Below, piece after piece: positions 36,701 through 47,104 of a DNA stretch of 64,000 nt (position 1 is the first letter of the stretch; each line of letters begins with the position of its first letter). The notes beneath the pieces were generated by a model. The model was not told where the DNA came from, did no database searches, and worked only from the letters and a program-made list of their open reading frames with translations. Source of the DNA: Siphonodentalium dalli (Eukaryota > Mollusca > Scaphopoda > Gadilida > Siphonodentaliidae); contig CP136067.1 in assembly GCA_032622095.1 (NCBI GenBank), positions 195,202,052-195,266,051 on the forward strand, written 5' to 3'. Both the position numbers and the translations under genes were made by a program.

Positions 36701-39700
36701 CGGATTTTGGAAACATTAGAAGACAATTTCAGTACCGATACCAGTACGTTGTAATACCTGGGTATGCCGTTGAAAATGGAATAATTATTTGCACCCCCAG
36801 CTGGAATTGAAATAGATTATTCCATACTAAACTGCATTTAGCGATATAAACTTCCCGCTACTTGACCAGAAATCGACAAGGTGTTGATCTGCAACAGTTA
36901 TGTTATGTCACAGTATTCATATTTAATAAAGCATAAAACTCTGAATACACACCGTTAATATAAACGGAAAACTTGCCATGTAAACCAACATGTCAAATCA
37001 CGTCATTGAGGAATAGGTAGCCACGTCATTGAGGGTTACACTAGAAAACTATTTGAGTGTTAAAGAGTTAAATCCTTTCTTCCTTTGCTAGGCTTTAGAT
37101 TTGCAAAATGTTTACTTAGAATACTGTTTTGGCCAACAAAATGAAAACAAACGAAATAGAAACACGTGGTTGTGACGAAGATGAAATTTGTTGTCAGAGA
37201 CGCTTCTTTGTTGATTGCGTTATGCATGGCCGCGAGGGTAATCTATTTAAAATATGACAACTTGAAATTGATATTTATATTGGATTATGTATTATTTCTT
37301 TAATAGGTGGTGATTTTATATTTCCAAATAGTGCAATATGAAAATTTTTCCCAGTCCTAATTAAATTGACCATAGCTAAGCAAAATCTCAGCGTAATAGT
37401 TGTGGAACTGGCCATTGGGATGTTTTTCCTGTCGAGTTCCATTATGATTGTCACTTCAGCCGTGATTAAAGATTTTTATAATAATTTTTTTTTTAATGGA
37501 CTAAAATTATAATGAAAGCACATATTTCCACCTTGCCTTCCTAAATATTACAAAATGTTGACAGAGAGTATGTACTCAGTCTCGTGTTGGCTGACAAAAT
37601 GAAAACAAATGAAACAGAAACACGTGGTTCACTGGTTGCGAATTTTCGACGAAGACGAAATTTGTCTCAATATTTAATTTAGGTGAACTTGTTGTGAAAC
37701 ATATTCATTAAGTGTCACAATTGTTGTTTAATTTGAGAACTCGAACATTGCAATTCCAAATTGATGACTCAAAGTGGATCTTTCTGCTTTTATTGCACAA
37801 ATTTACTCTGCGAAATCAGGTTATGTCGGAGCATCGGAATATTATATCCTGTTGTAAGTAACTACGGACGCACCACCCCGTTGTTGTGCTATCGGCGGGA
37901 TTCTGAACACATAATTAATTAAAACTTTTTTATATATATTATCTACAAATTTAGTATAATAAATTGATGAGATATTACTTTTATATATCCATCTGTTCAA
38001 GATTTCAAATATACCGCGCAAAAGACCATCGACCCTGATCGACCGAGAAAGAAATCAATAAAAAAAGTAAATATCTCCTGGTTTGACATCAAGTCAGCCC
38101 AATGCGAGTGCTTCTAAATAAAGGCGAGTTTACAGTTGGCATGCAAATATCTCAAATTCATCTTGGGAAGCTTCTTTGTGTGTGTGCATATATTATATAA
38201 TTACCGAGTATAAAGTGATAGGGTACTTATATCAAGCAATATCGATAAAACAAAGAATATTCCAAGCAGCACATTCGAGCACCTGCTGGCGAGGTCTTAG
38301 TACTCTTACGGCTAAGTTAGCCCACTGCCATTTTGAACAATTCGCGCTCGTTTTTTGTCATCTAATTAGCATCAATGGGGAAACTCCACACCTAAACTTT
38401 AGCCAATGAAATCAGTTCACACTTCTAATCATTGATGTCATTGGTTGTCAATGAAAACATTCATAGAATCAGCAAAAAGTGACCTTTGAACATGTGGTTT
38501 TTGCACGAAAATTGACAAACTTTCACAAAGCAACGTGACGTAATTGATAATAATTTGCGCTTTTATTGGAAGTCTTTTTACGACTTTTGTCAAATCATGG
38601 TTTATATGATTAATTCACATCAAATATAAAGACATTTGGTTTAATTATTTTATTTATAATACGCTTTTTGTTTTAAAAATCATGAATTATTATTTTTTCA
38701 ATCAGGACAGGAGTCCGTGGGTAAACAAACTTAAAGGACATACTCGCATAGACATACCATAAATTTGCATAAAATGTCATTTTTGTACTCGCATGTGTGA
38801 TAAAATGAAGATAAACAGTTGTTTATGGGCACATATTTAGTTTGTTTACTGGTTTATGTTTCCATTATCGTATTCACAGATGACACTAGTCACTTAAGTG
38901 AGAGCATGTTTGTTGTTGCATATCTGATGATACACATGGTACATATACATGTGGCCAGTGTGGGGAAACACCCAATGATATTATAACGTCAAATACCTTT
39001 TGGCTAACGTAATTACCTTCATACCTGGTGACGTTGGCTATATGACGTGGTTTAACTACAGGTGCTATTGGGAAAAGGGTTAAGCGCCTGTATCAATGTC
39101 ATTGGATCTCAATTCATTTAAATCTACATATATAAAAAAAAAATTGGGATTTTTCTCCCAGAAATTGATGCAGAAGTGTAATAAATAAATGGAGTAATCA
39201 ATTAGTTCCGATAATTACGTTCAATAATTCACTCGAGGCAAGAGACGTTTGGGTAAGAAGCTTGTGCGCTAACGTGCACTCGTTTCTTACTGACTTCTCT
39301 TGCCTCTCGTGAATTATTTAACGTAATTATCGGAACCAATTGATTACTCTATATATAATCACTACAACTGGTATTATTAACTACAGATGGGCAACTCATT
39401 GAACTACCTTAATAAATTTGAATGTCTCATTTTGGGACTTGATTGAGCAAAAATTAAGTTGAGAATTAGTTATCGCGAGACCTGCATTTATAAAACTTTG
39501 GCATGACCTGTTATTCTTTTACAGCATTTTAATTTTAGATAACCTCCAGAATGGACGTTCGTCTCAAATTTCTAGGCCTGTGGTAACTCCGTACTCAGGT
39601 GGATATGATAATCGTGTTAGTTTTTCAAAATTTTTATTTAAAAAAAAAAAAGAGTTCAATCTAAGGAAAACAAATTCCAAAAATATATTTAAATTACTGT

Positions 39701-40978
39701 GAAAATATCCTCTAAGTGCACAAAAGGGTCTAAGATTAAAAGCGCATAAAGGGGTGGCCCTAGCGAGGGGCCCTAGCGCATGCAGGGGCCTATGGCCTTC
39801 GACGCTGGGGGCCTGTTTCAGCTGGTTTGTTATAAATTCTTTTTCAGATCTGTCCTAGAAATGTTGCTGATCGGGTTAATCTAGGACTTATACCGAGTTC
39901 TGAAGATGGTTGGAGATCAGCGTGTGAAGCATTAAAGTCAGATACTGGAGGATTTCTTCACATTCATGCGAACATATCTTCTAAACCAGATATACTGGGT
40001 CATTCACCATCGGAAGTCACATCAACTAAACAAGATATACTGGGTCATTCGCCGTCAGAAGCCACATCAATTAAACATGATATACTGGGTCATTCACCAT
40101 CGGAAGTCACATCAACTAAACAAGATATACGGGGTCATTCACCATCAGAAGCCACATCAACTGAACAAAATATACTGGGTCATTCACCATCGGAAGTCAC
40201 ATCAACTAAACAAGATATACTGGGCCATTCACCATCGGAAGCCACATCAACTAAAGCAGATATACTGGGTCATTCACCATCGGAAGCCACATCAACTGAA
40301 CAAGATATACTGGGTCATTCACCATCGGAAGTCACATCAACTAAACAAGATATACTGGGTCATTCACCATCGGAAGTCACATCAACTAAACAAGATATAC
40401 TGGGTCATTCACCATCGGAAGTCACATCAACTAAACAAGATATACTGGGTCATTCACTATCGGAAGCCACATCAACTAAAGCAGATATACTGGGTCATTC
40501 ACCATCGGAAGCCACATCAACTGAACAAGATACACTGGGTCATTCACCATCGGAAGTCACATCAACTAAACAAGATACACTGGGTCATTCACCATCGGAA
40601 GTCACATCAACTAAACAAGATATACTGGGCCATTCACCATCGGAAGCCACATCAACTAAATCAGATCATAGACAGATTCCCTCTCCTTCAGAAATGAATA
40701 GACCAGTAACTCGGTACCAATGCTCTGCAATGGATATAAGATGTGAAGAAGAGATGACTCGGCAAGATAAAAGCACATCTGACTTGCACTCCAAACAGGC
40801 ATGTTGGTCAGGCTGGGCTGACCAGACTTGTGCAGTGATATGTCAGATGCTAATGGAAATTCACAGCGAAGAGTGGACTACAGAAGTCGTTCATATAGAG
40901 CATGTGAAATCCTACGCGCCTCATATCGACCATGTTGTTGTTGATGTATGCTGCAGAAAATCAATCGGAGTTACCTAA
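24339..40978 (+). CDS. TYW2: TYW2, tRNA-Phe wybutosine aminocarboxypropyltransferase (five exons, 5' end missing)
   Basis: Joined exons 24339-24703, 30536-30686, 33989-34098, 34909-35066 and 39848-40978 read in one frame with GT/AG borders. TYW2/TRMT12 transfers the 3-amino-3-carboxypropyl group of S-adenosylmethionine to the tricyclic base at position 37 of tRNA-Phe during wybutosine synthesis. Landmarks seen: CWERHGDLVLF, GDHGWVEHVDN, MFSIGNITEKLRVA, the SAM-binding DLYAGIGYFTLPYLVHA (split across exons), ACEWNPDAVIALKQN, GDNRK, NVADRVNLGLIPSSEDGW, GGFLHIHANI and VKSYAPHIDHVVVD. The visible part encodes about 638 residues, against roughly 450 for the whole human protein. The excess is fifteen 15-residue repeats in the last exon. 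The first exon, expected to encode a short N-terminus ending just before RKYLEKNNLWD, was not found. All catalytic-domain motifs look intact, so the gene is probably functional. Confidence 0.97.
25497..27827. mobile_element. hAT-like element nested in the previous one, duplication CTGTACGG
   Basis: Ends TAGGCTTGCCGCGATTTTGG and CAAAATCGCGGCAAGCCTA. CTGTACGG lies at 25489-25496 and 27828-27835. The related end TTGCCACGA/TCGTGGCAAGCCTA appears at 29098-30192, so this is a family. Confidence 0.9.
26101..27566. mobile_element. Innermost nested element, ~40-bp inverted ends
   Basis: TTTAGGCCAAAACGAAGAAT at the left and ATTCTTCCTTTTGGCCTTAA at the right continue as inverted copies through ACCTG and the TTTAGGGTAAC block. 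Both are followed by C-rich stretches with CGCCC. Superfamily unclear. Internal open frames (for example 26280-26522 and 26999-27274) match nothing I recognise. Confidence 0.7.
28979..30222. mobile_element. Palindromic miniature element split by a hAT insertion
   Basis: GGATATTACTTGGTCTGTTT at the left is the approximate complement of the AAACCAACCAAATGATATCC right end. The hAT-like element 29098-30192 lies between the two halves. Confidence 0.65.
29098..30192. mobile_element. hAT-like element, TTGCCACGA ends
   Basis: Left end AAGGTTGCCACGA, right end TCGTGGCAAGCCTA, flanked by AGGCCAAT (29090-29097) and AGGCCGAT (30193-30200), an 8-bp duplication with one change. Contains GTCGAC-rich subterminal sequence. 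Non-coding. Confidence 0.8.
30536..30686 (+). CDS. TYW2: TYW2 exon
   Basis: Acceptor TTACAG, donor AG|GTAGGT. Completes the split Gly and encodes GDELWLVVTRVLNCKRVARK through GDHGWVEHVDNKIR. The ELW, VxRLAKRxxIS-type and GWVEHVDNGIRY-type blocks match the family. Phase 1 in, phase 2 out. Confidence 0.95.
30901..31491. mobile_element. TTAA-flanked element, AAAGGGGTACTG ends
   Basis: TTAAAGGGGTACTGTACGCC at the left and GGCGTACAGTACCCCTTTAA at the right are exact complements. Length 591 bp, no coding region, inside a TYW2 intron. Confidence 0.85.
31577..31690. repeat. Small inverted repeat, TTTTATACGTCG
   Basis: GTTTTATACGTCG and CGACGTATAAAAC bracket about 80 bp. Possible miniature element. 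Confidence 0.5.
31775..31985. mobile_element. Decayed relative of the TACAGTAATGCCC element
   Basis: ATATGGCCTGCTGCCATTCA and GGCAACAAGCCATA around 31855-31925 match the hairpin arms of 58050-58420. The right end reads GGGCATTGCTATA. Arms are strongly diverged, so it is an old copy. Confidence 0.6.
32296..32715. repeat. Minisatellite of 41-44-bp units
   Basis: About ten units containing AACTGTGTTTACGATATACC and AGTATAATTTACAGGTGTTA. Length variants carry GCAG before GTGTT. Lies in a TYW2 intron. Confidence 0.93.
33244..33504. mobile_element. CAGTCCTTCCCA miniature element, left-truncated
   Basis: Shares AAAATTCGCACTCGTCCCTC, GATTCAATATTGAAC and the intact right end CTTGGGAAGGACTG with the other copies. 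The left inverted end is missing. Confidence 0.75.
33989..34098 (+). CDS. TYW2: TYW2 exon
   Basis: Acceptor TTCATCAG, donor CTG|GTATGT. Encodes RYNYDITKCMFSIGNITEK and the start of the SAM-binding motif, DLYAG, whose Gly codon is split with the next exon. Confidence 0.96.
34480..34828. mobile_element. TTAA miniature element with two large hairpins
   Basis: Ends TTAACCCTTTACCCAACA and TGTTGGGTAAAGGGTTAA. Inside are two consecutive perfect or near-perfect palindromes of about 70-80 bp built from GCCAATGCATTCTCTTATAT and ATGCGAG(T/G)CGACC(A/T)(T/A)(A/G)GGTCG. Further copies at 46448-46883 and 48741-49141. Intron of TYW2. Confidence 0.9.
34909..35066 (+). CDS. TYW2: TYW2 exon with SAM-binding core
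   Basis: Acceptor TTTTTCAG, donor AAA|GTTAGT. Encodes GIGYFTLPYLVHARAAYVHA, CEWNPDAVIALKQN and CTIYEGDNRK, the Rossmann-fold core that binds S-adenosylmethionine. A TTAA hairpin element ends 80 bp upstream of this exon. Confidence 0.97.
35794..37071. mobile_element. TTAA-flanked element, ACGTCATTGAGG ends
   Basis: Left end TTAACTCTTTAACCCTCAAT then GACGTGATTTGACGTG. The right side has AAATCACGTCATTGAGG, a second CACGTCATTGAGGGTTA and finally GTGTTAAAGAGTTAA. Length 1278 bp, no convincing coding region. It may lie inside a larger, poorly supported TTAA element with ends near 35611 and 39083. Confidence 0.7.
37072..39191. other. TYW2 intron sequence with a dispersed duplicate
   Basis: A block with CAAAATGAAAACAAACGAAA and AGAAACACGTGGTT near 37136-37195 recurs near 37595-37665. 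Nothing else recognised; no exon. Confidence 0.45.
39192..39349. mobile_element. Palindromic miniature element (foldback)
   Basis: GAGTAATCAATTAGTTCCGA at the left and TCGGAACCAATTGATTACTC at the right. The inversion continues through TTACGTT, AATAATTCAC and GAGGCAAGAGA to a short central loop. About 158 bp. Confidence 0.85.
39848..40978 (+). CDS. TYW2: TYW2 last exon with in-frame 45-bp minisatellite
   Basis: Acceptor CTTTTTCAG, phase 0. Starts ICPRNVADRVNLGLIPSSED and ends with TTEVVHIEHVKSYAPHIDHV, VVDVCCRKSIGVT and a TAA at 40976-40978. Between GGFLHIHANISSKP and this C-terminal block lie fifteen 15-residue repeats (39989-40663), then a non-repeated linker, DHRQIPSPSEMNRPVTRYQC onward. 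The conserved TYW2 blocks on both sides in the same frame show that the repeat is translated. A 243-codon open frame in the +1 register over the same bases is a by-product of a 45-bp unit lacking stops. Confidence 0.96.
   Translation: MCPRNVADRVNLGLIPSSEDGWRSACEALKSDTGGFLHIHANISSKPDILGHSPSEVTSTKQDILGHSPSEATSIKHDILGHSPSEVTSTKQDIRGHSPSEATSTEQNILGHSPSEVTSTKQDILGHSPSEATSTKADILGHSPSEATSTEQDILGHSPSEVTSTKQDILGHSPSEVTSTKQDILGHSPSEVTSTKQDILGHSLSEATSTKADILGHSPSEATSTEQDTLGHSPSEVTSTKQDTLGHSPSEVTSTKQDILGHSPSEATSTKSDHRQIPSPSEMNRPVTRYQCSAMDIRCEEEMTRQDKSTSDLHSKQACWSGWADQTCAVICQMLMEIHSEEWTTEVVHIEHVKSYAPHIDHVVVDVCCRKSIGVT
39989..40663 (+). repeat. Coding minisatellite, 15 x 45 bp
   Basis: Fifteen units of exactly 45 bp, consensus peptide DILGHSPSEVTSTKQ. 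Two main unit types differ at Val/Ala (GTC/GCC) and at the last positions (TKQ, TEQ, TKA). Single variants include DIRG (unit 4), N at position 1 (unit 5), HSLSE (unit 11) and DTLG (units 13 and 14). Units 8-10 look identical and units 6-7 match units 11-12 in pattern, which suggests recent internal expansion. Confidence 0.97.
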
Positions 40979-41050
40979 ATGGTCAATGCTTTGGTGAGTT
41001 ATTTTAAACATGGTTCACTAACTTCACTATTATATATTATATCTATTTTT

Positions 41051-43240
41051 AGCTCAACTTTACTTTGTAAAGTTTGAGCTATTGCCATGGCTTGGTATCC
41101 GTCGTGCGTGTGTGTGTGTATGTGTGTGCGTGATTCGTCAACAATTTCCTTTAGCACGGGCTACAGTTCGTACCTTTGGTCCGATTATTATGAAATTTGT
41201 CATGGATGTTGACATTGACATGTAGATGGGAATGAGTCATTTTGGGGTCATTCGGCCAGCGGCCATCTTGGATTTCAAAATTCAATCCATTAGCACGGGC
41301 TACAGGCCGTACTGTTCGTCTTATTGTCATGAAATTTGTCATGGATGTTAATATTGACATGTAGATGGGAACAAGTAATTTTGGGGTCATTCGGCCAAAA
41401 AACATGGCCGCCAGCAGCCATCTTGGATTTATGACTAAATTCTTTAGCACAGGCTACAGGTCGTACCTTTAGTCTGATCATCATGAAATTTGTCAGGGAT
41501 GTTAATATTGACATGTAGATGGGAACGAGTCATTTTGGGTTCATTCAGCCAAAAAACATGGCTGCAGCAGCCATCTTGGATTTTACTCTTTGTATGACTA
41601 AATCCTTTAGCACGGGCTACAGGTCGTACCTTTAGTCTGATCATCATAAAATTTGTCATGGATGTTAACAATGACATGTAGATGGGAACGAGTCATTTTG
41701 GGGTCATTCGTCCGAAAAACATGGCCGTGAGCGGCCATCTTGGATTTCAAAATTCAATTCATTAGCACGGGCTACAGGTCGTACTGTTCGTCTGATCATC
41801 ATGAAATTTGTCATGGATGTTAATATTGACATGTAGATGGGAACGATTAATTTTGGGGTCATTCTGCCAAAAAACATGGCCGCTGGCAGCCATCTTAGAT
41901 TTTACTCTTTGCATGACTAAATAATTTAGCACGGGCTACAGGTCGTACCTTTGGTCAGATCATCATGAAATTTGTCATGGTTGTTAACAATGACATCTAA
42001 ATGGGAACTAGTCATTTTGGGGCCATTCGGCCAAAAAACATGGCCGCCAGCAGCCATCTTGGATTTTACTCTTTGTATGACTAAATCCTTTAGCACGGAC
42101 TACAGGTCGTACCTTGAGTCTGATCATCATGAAATTTTTCATGGCTGTTGAAATTGGAATGTAGATGGGAACGAGTCATTTTGGGGTTATTAGGACAAAA
42201 AACATGGCCGCCTGTGGCCATCTTTGATTTCAAAATTTAATCCATTAGCACGGGCCACAGGTCGTACTGTTCGCCTGATCATCATGAAATTTGTCATGGA
42301 TGTTAATATTGACATGTAGATGGGAACGAGTAATTTTGGGGTCATTCGTCCAAAAAACATGGCCGCCAGCAGCCATCTTGGATTTTACTCTTTGTATGAC
42401 TAAATTCTTTAGCACGGGCTACAGGTCGTACCTTTAGTCTGATCATCATGAAATTTGTCATGGATGTTAATATTGACATGTAGATGGGAACGAGTCATTT
42501 TGGGTTCATTCAGCCAAAAAACATGGCTGTAGCAGCCATCTTGGATTTTACTCTTTGTATGACTAAATCCTTTAGCACGGGCTACAGGTCGTACCTTTAG
42601 TCTGATAATCATAAAATTTGTCATGGATGTTAACAATGACATGTAGATGGGAATGAGTCATTTTGGGGTCATTCGGCCGAAAAACATGGCCACCAGTGGC
42701 CATCTTGGATTTCAAAATTCAATCCATTAGCACGGGCTACATGTCGTACTGTTCATCTGATCATCATGACATTTGCCGTGGGTGTTAATATTGACTTGTA
42801 GATGGGAACGAGTAATTTTGGGGTCATTCGGCCAAAAAACATGGCTGCCGGCAGTCATCTTAGATTTTACTCTTTGTATGACTAAATTCTTTAGCACGGG
42901 CTACAGGTCGTACCTTTAGTCTGATCATCAAAAAATTTGTCATGGCTGTTGAAATTGACATGTAGATGGGAACTAGTCATTTTGGGGTTATTCAGCATTA
43001 AAACATGGCTGCCAGCGGCCATTTTGGATTCTACTCTTTGCATGACTAAAGCTATCAAATGTTTTTGAATTGTTGGAAAACATAGCCGCCAGCAACCATC
43101 TTAGATTTTACTTTTATATACATGTATATATATATATCTCTTCATGTTGATAAACTAGTATTAGACATTCAACTTTCCACATTCCTAATCACTCCATCGA
43201 CAGTAACACATTAAATTATTCCCTTTCCAAGTTGAGCTAC
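41051..43240. mobile_element. Pearl/Helentron-like element, AGCTCAACTTTAC hairpin family
   Basis: Starts with a hairpin (AGCTCAACTTTACT and AGTAAAGTTTGAGCT in approximate inverse), followed by (GT)n. It then has about twelve units of 140-168 bp marked by TTTAGCACGGGCTACAGGTC, GATCATCATGAAATTTGTCA and CATGGCCGCCAGCAGCCATC. The tail reaches CCAAGTTGAGCTACA. The parallel minus-strand open frames are repeats of one shadow peptide and not a gene. Begins about 70 bp after the TYW2 stop codon, probably within or next to its 3' untranslated region. Confidence 0.7.
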
Positions 43241-43921
43241 AGTGTCATTGACCCTTTCATTTCAAATGCAAGAGAACATTTTAACAGTTGGGCTTTCATA
43301 TGAAATAATCGCGACCAGTGGAAGTTCAGTTAGTTGTTCCATATTTGATACATTGATACCAGCCCTGGGAATTAGTGTTCGCAATCGGCAGTGCCATGGC
43401 AAAAGCAGACGTGAAATTAATTTGCGTCAGCATTTTTTTAGCCGAGGCAAATGAAGACATGTTCAATTAGCAAGTGAAATGGACGTTTGTTGAAGCGTTA
43501 GTAATGCCATAATTCGTTTTATGCTCCATTTTGTATTAATTCCACAATTGGGCCACACTACACATGTCCACAAAATCATTTTACTAGTAACTTGCACACA
43601 TTGACACAATCAGCTAGTGGGGTCAATATAAAATTTAACCTGGTAATCCGTCTCCAAACAACTGGTTATGGTTGACAGAACAAACAGCACCAACTTGAGA
43701 GAAGGTCATTGTGCCACTCGCATGTTCGCGGCATACCAATCATCTCACAATGTATCCAACTGATGCTAGCCCTTTGATGTTTCCGACGAAGTACAGCCAA
43801 CTTGACAAGCACGTGCTACGATGTTTTAAAACTTTTTTGACCGCATGTTTCCACAATGAAAGAATTTATGATAATATTTAACACATTCACAGTAAGCAAT
43901 AGTCTATAGACCTAGTTTATT
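43241..43921. other. Unassigned sequence
   Basis: Spacer between the two pearl-like elements. A 70-codon open frame at 43242-43454 has no recognisable features. Confidence 0.4.
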
Positions 43922-45066
43922 AGTCGAGTTTTTTTCCAAAACTCGACTTATAGTTTGATGAGGGACGGTGGGCGGACGGGCGGGCGGGCAGCGTGTTTTG
44001 CTTATAACTCAACCGTTTATTGATGGATTAAACAAAATTTTGGTGTGTGAGTACATATCCATGTATGTAAGCTGCAGACACAAAATTGAGTTCGTCCGCA
44101 CATTTATTACAGAGTTATGGCTCTTTGCCATTTTTCACTGATTTTAGGCTCGTTAGCGCAACAACTTCAAAAAACGTTATCTGATTCGATTGAAATTTGG
44201 GATATAGGTGTCTCCCAAGAATATCTCGGACGAGTTCGAAAACCGGCCTGGTCCGATAAAATTTGATAGAGTTATGGCCCTTAATTAGTCATTTTTCACG
44301 AATTTTCAGCTCGTTAGCTCGATAACTTCAACAAACGTTATCCGATTTGATTGAAATTTGGTATATAGGTGTCTCCCAAGAATATCTCGGTCGATTTCGA
44401 AAACCGACCAGGTCCGATAAAATTTGATAGAGTTATGGCCCTTAATTAGTCATTTTTTCACAAATTTTCAGCTCGTTAGCGCGATAATTTAACAAACATC
44501 ATCCTATTTGATTGAAATTTTGATATATAGGTGTCTCCCAAGAATACCTCGGACGAGTTAGAAAACCAGCCCGGTCTGATAAAATTTGATAGAGTTATGG
44601 TCCTTAAGTAGTCATTTTGTACGAATTTTGAGCTCGTTAGCGCGATAACTTCAACAGTCATCCGATTCAACTAAAATTTGGTATATAAGTGTCTTCCAAT
44701 AATATCCTGGACGAGTTCGAAAACCAGCCTGGCCCAATAAAATTTGATAGAGTTATGGCCCTTAATTAGTCATTTTTCGTGAATATTAACCGATTATATT
44801 AATTTTTGGTGTGTGACTTGCTTCGTACAATATCTCGAAAGAGTGCGAAAACTGGGTTTCTCCGAACTTTTTCCCCTGAGTTATGCCCCTTAGTTTGTGA
44901 ATTCTTCGCGATTTTGAGGCCGTTAGCGCGATAACTTGAACAAATAAATATTAACCGATTTTACCTATTAATTAGTCTACCGATACTGATGCACACCAAT
45001 TGGCGGTAGCCACCGGCGGTAAGCCACCGAAAACGAGACACAGCATCTCTGATGCCACCTCTTGTT
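43922..45066. mobile_element. Pearl/Helentron-like element, second copy of the 10074 family
   Basis: Same AGTCGAGTTTTT hairpin, GGGC-rich stretch, ~161-bp core units (fewer than in the first copy) and same tail (CACCAATTGGCGGTAGCCAC to GATGCCACCTCTTGTT). Supplies independent support for the element's ends. Confidence 0.75.
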
Positions 45067-45882
45067 GTTTATTGGGTTTATCTTGTTGGTTCGTGCGCAT
45101 ATGGTTGCTAACATTATCTGTTTTTCATACTTAGTTGGAGTACACAATAACATGAAGTTGAAGATGAGCGAAATAAAAAAAACGACTTTTGCACCAAACG
45201 AAATTTGGTTATAATAACTGGTCATCATGTCGTGTGGTGAAGATAATAATTGATCACCGAGTCCATTTGTGACCTAGATCTGTGTGTTGACAGGCTTGAC
45301 TTTACTCTTATTCTTTTGTAATTAAAATCTTCAAACACAAATACGCTCAGTTCAAAAACACAAAAATGATAAAAAATGGTCCTCATGCAGTAAAATCATG
45401 ATGGGTCATTCAAAATCAAATTCACTGCAGTTCAGAAAGTTATAACCCCACATGCCCAGCCCAAGGGAATAGTTCTTACTTCACCACCTGGGACACATAA
45501 ATTGAATAAAGTGAATGATACTCACATAGAATATAACTTTAATAATGAGTGTTCTGCAATCATAACATGTAATTTACCTTGTGAGCAACAATTCATCATA
45601 ATTCAATGAAAACAACACTTTATTGAAAATTGCCTAGGTAAAAGAGAAAATTGCCTAGGCAATTTTTTCGCCTAGGCAAATTTTCCCTAATTCCCAGGGT
45701 TGTCAATGATACCATTTATACATTTTCGTACCAAATGATGATTTAGCTGAGACTATTCTTGTTGTGATCAAGCTTTTCCAACGTGTTGTGAAATATCTGA
45801 CCCATCCAGTGACAAGGTGAGATAATCCAATAAGTGGGCCTAATTTACAGTATGAGTATCGTCTAAAATAACAGATCTTCAC
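45067..45882. other. Unassigned sequence
   Basis: Contains a small palindromic run of TTGCCTAGG(C/T) near 45630-45680. No gene seen. Confidence 0.4.
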
Positions 45883-46250
45883 CAAGTCTGCAAAGAGTGT
45901 GTCTTGTCATATGCAGAATGAGGTTCCCAGAGGGTGAATTTAGTGTCACTAACCTGCCCGGTGGACTAGCATCACCAAATTCGCCCTCTGGGAACCTCAT
46001 TCTGCTTAGGCCTCAACTGCTATGGGAGACCTAGGATCGGATTGAATTTCGCCAGTTGAAGTTATTGATGTTCACCCATTAGTTACCTCGATAATGTATT
46101 TTATCTTCTGTAAATTAGAGGATATAGAAACTTCCCAGAAGGGAAAAGTAACTGAACACAATGTTAATAACGTAACTATGCGGGATAGCATCACTAAATT
46201 CACCCTCTGGGGACCTCAATCTGTAAATGACAGACACTATTTGTTGACTT
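45883..46250. mobile_element. MULE-like miniature element, 9-bp duplication GATCTTCAC
   Basis: Begins CAAGTCTGCAAAGAGTGTGT and ends CACTATTTGTTGACTT. GATCTTCAC flanks it exactly at 45874-45882 and 46251-46259. Inner blocks GAGGTTCCCAGAGGGTGAAT and CACCCTCTGGGGACCTCA are inverted copies. A 9-bp duplication with long inverted ends fits the Mutator-like (MULE) group. Confidence 0.82.
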
Positions 46251-46447
46251 GATCTTCACTGCTATGACTAATCCAGCTTAATTAAAGTATATGTCCCCAG
46301 ATACGAGTTACAACATTATTTTCAAATAAGTTTTGTGCCGTAACCCCTACTGGCTCCTTAGAAAAAGGTATTTCACTCCATGAACAAGACACACCAACTC
46401 AGTGAATATGCAGACCTCAAAATTAGCTAAAACGTCCCACAGCAAAT

Positions 46448-46883
46448 TTAACCCTTTACCCAACAGAACGGCCCTGTGCCAATGCATTCTCTTATATATG
46501 CGAGTCGACCATAGGTCGCCTCGCATATATAAGAGAATGCATTGGCTTAACACATATTAAAAATGATAAAATTGTCAAAGAATGTAAGAAAAAATTATAA
46601 AATTGTTAAAGAATGTAAGAAAAAATGGTAAAAAGTGTTAAACAATAATTTTTTTAGGCCAATGCATTCTCTTATATATGCGAGGCGACCTATGGTCGAC
46701 TCGCATATATAAGATAATGCATTGGCACAGGGCATAACTGTAACCATCACAATGTGGTCGATGAACCGGTTCACGGCAATGATATCCATATTTGTATGGT
46801 GTTATTGAGACAGACCGAAGATATTTTAGGCTGTTAAAGCTTTATTTGGGCGTTTTTGGCCGGTTTGTTGGGTAAAGGGTTAA
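46448..46883. mobile_element. TTAA double-hairpin element, second copy
   Basis: TTAACCCTTTACCCAACAGA to GTTGGGTAAAGGGTTAA, opposite in orientation to 34480-34828. The two hairpins are separated by a longer AT-rich spacer with a short internal duplication (AAAATTGT(C/T)AAAGAATGTAAG). Confidence 0.9.
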
Positions 46884-47104
46884 TGCTGTGCATGTTAGAT
46901 TAGAGTTGTTGCCACAGCATTTCCCATGACATTTGCTCATTGATGTGGCCAATGTCAAGGACTGAATATGAAATTGAAAGTTTTACCTTGAAAATTGTTT
47001 TGCGCTGTCCTCAATTCTGTTTAAAATATTAGAAACTTGAAAACTCATATCTTCAAAATTCAAAAATACAAATGCTATATTTTGATTTATTCTTCTCTTT
47101 ACAG

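Noticed and set aside
35611-39083. A 3.5-kb element suggested by TTAACCCTTATTCC at the left and GGGAAAAGGGTTAA at the right
   Set aside because: Only about 14 loosely matching bases support it and the inner sequence of the two ends does not match.
39966-40697. A 243-codon plus-strand frame of repeated YWVIHHRKSHQLNKI-like peptides, the longest in the window
   Set aside because: It is the +1 register of the 45-bp TYW2 repeat. The flanking conserved TYW2 blocks are in the other frame, and the frame loses all meaning outside the array.
41151-42642. A family of similar minus-strand peptides (MSLLTSMTNFMMIRLKVRPV type)
   Set aside because: They repeat once per unit of the pearl-like core array and are shadows of that tandem repeat.
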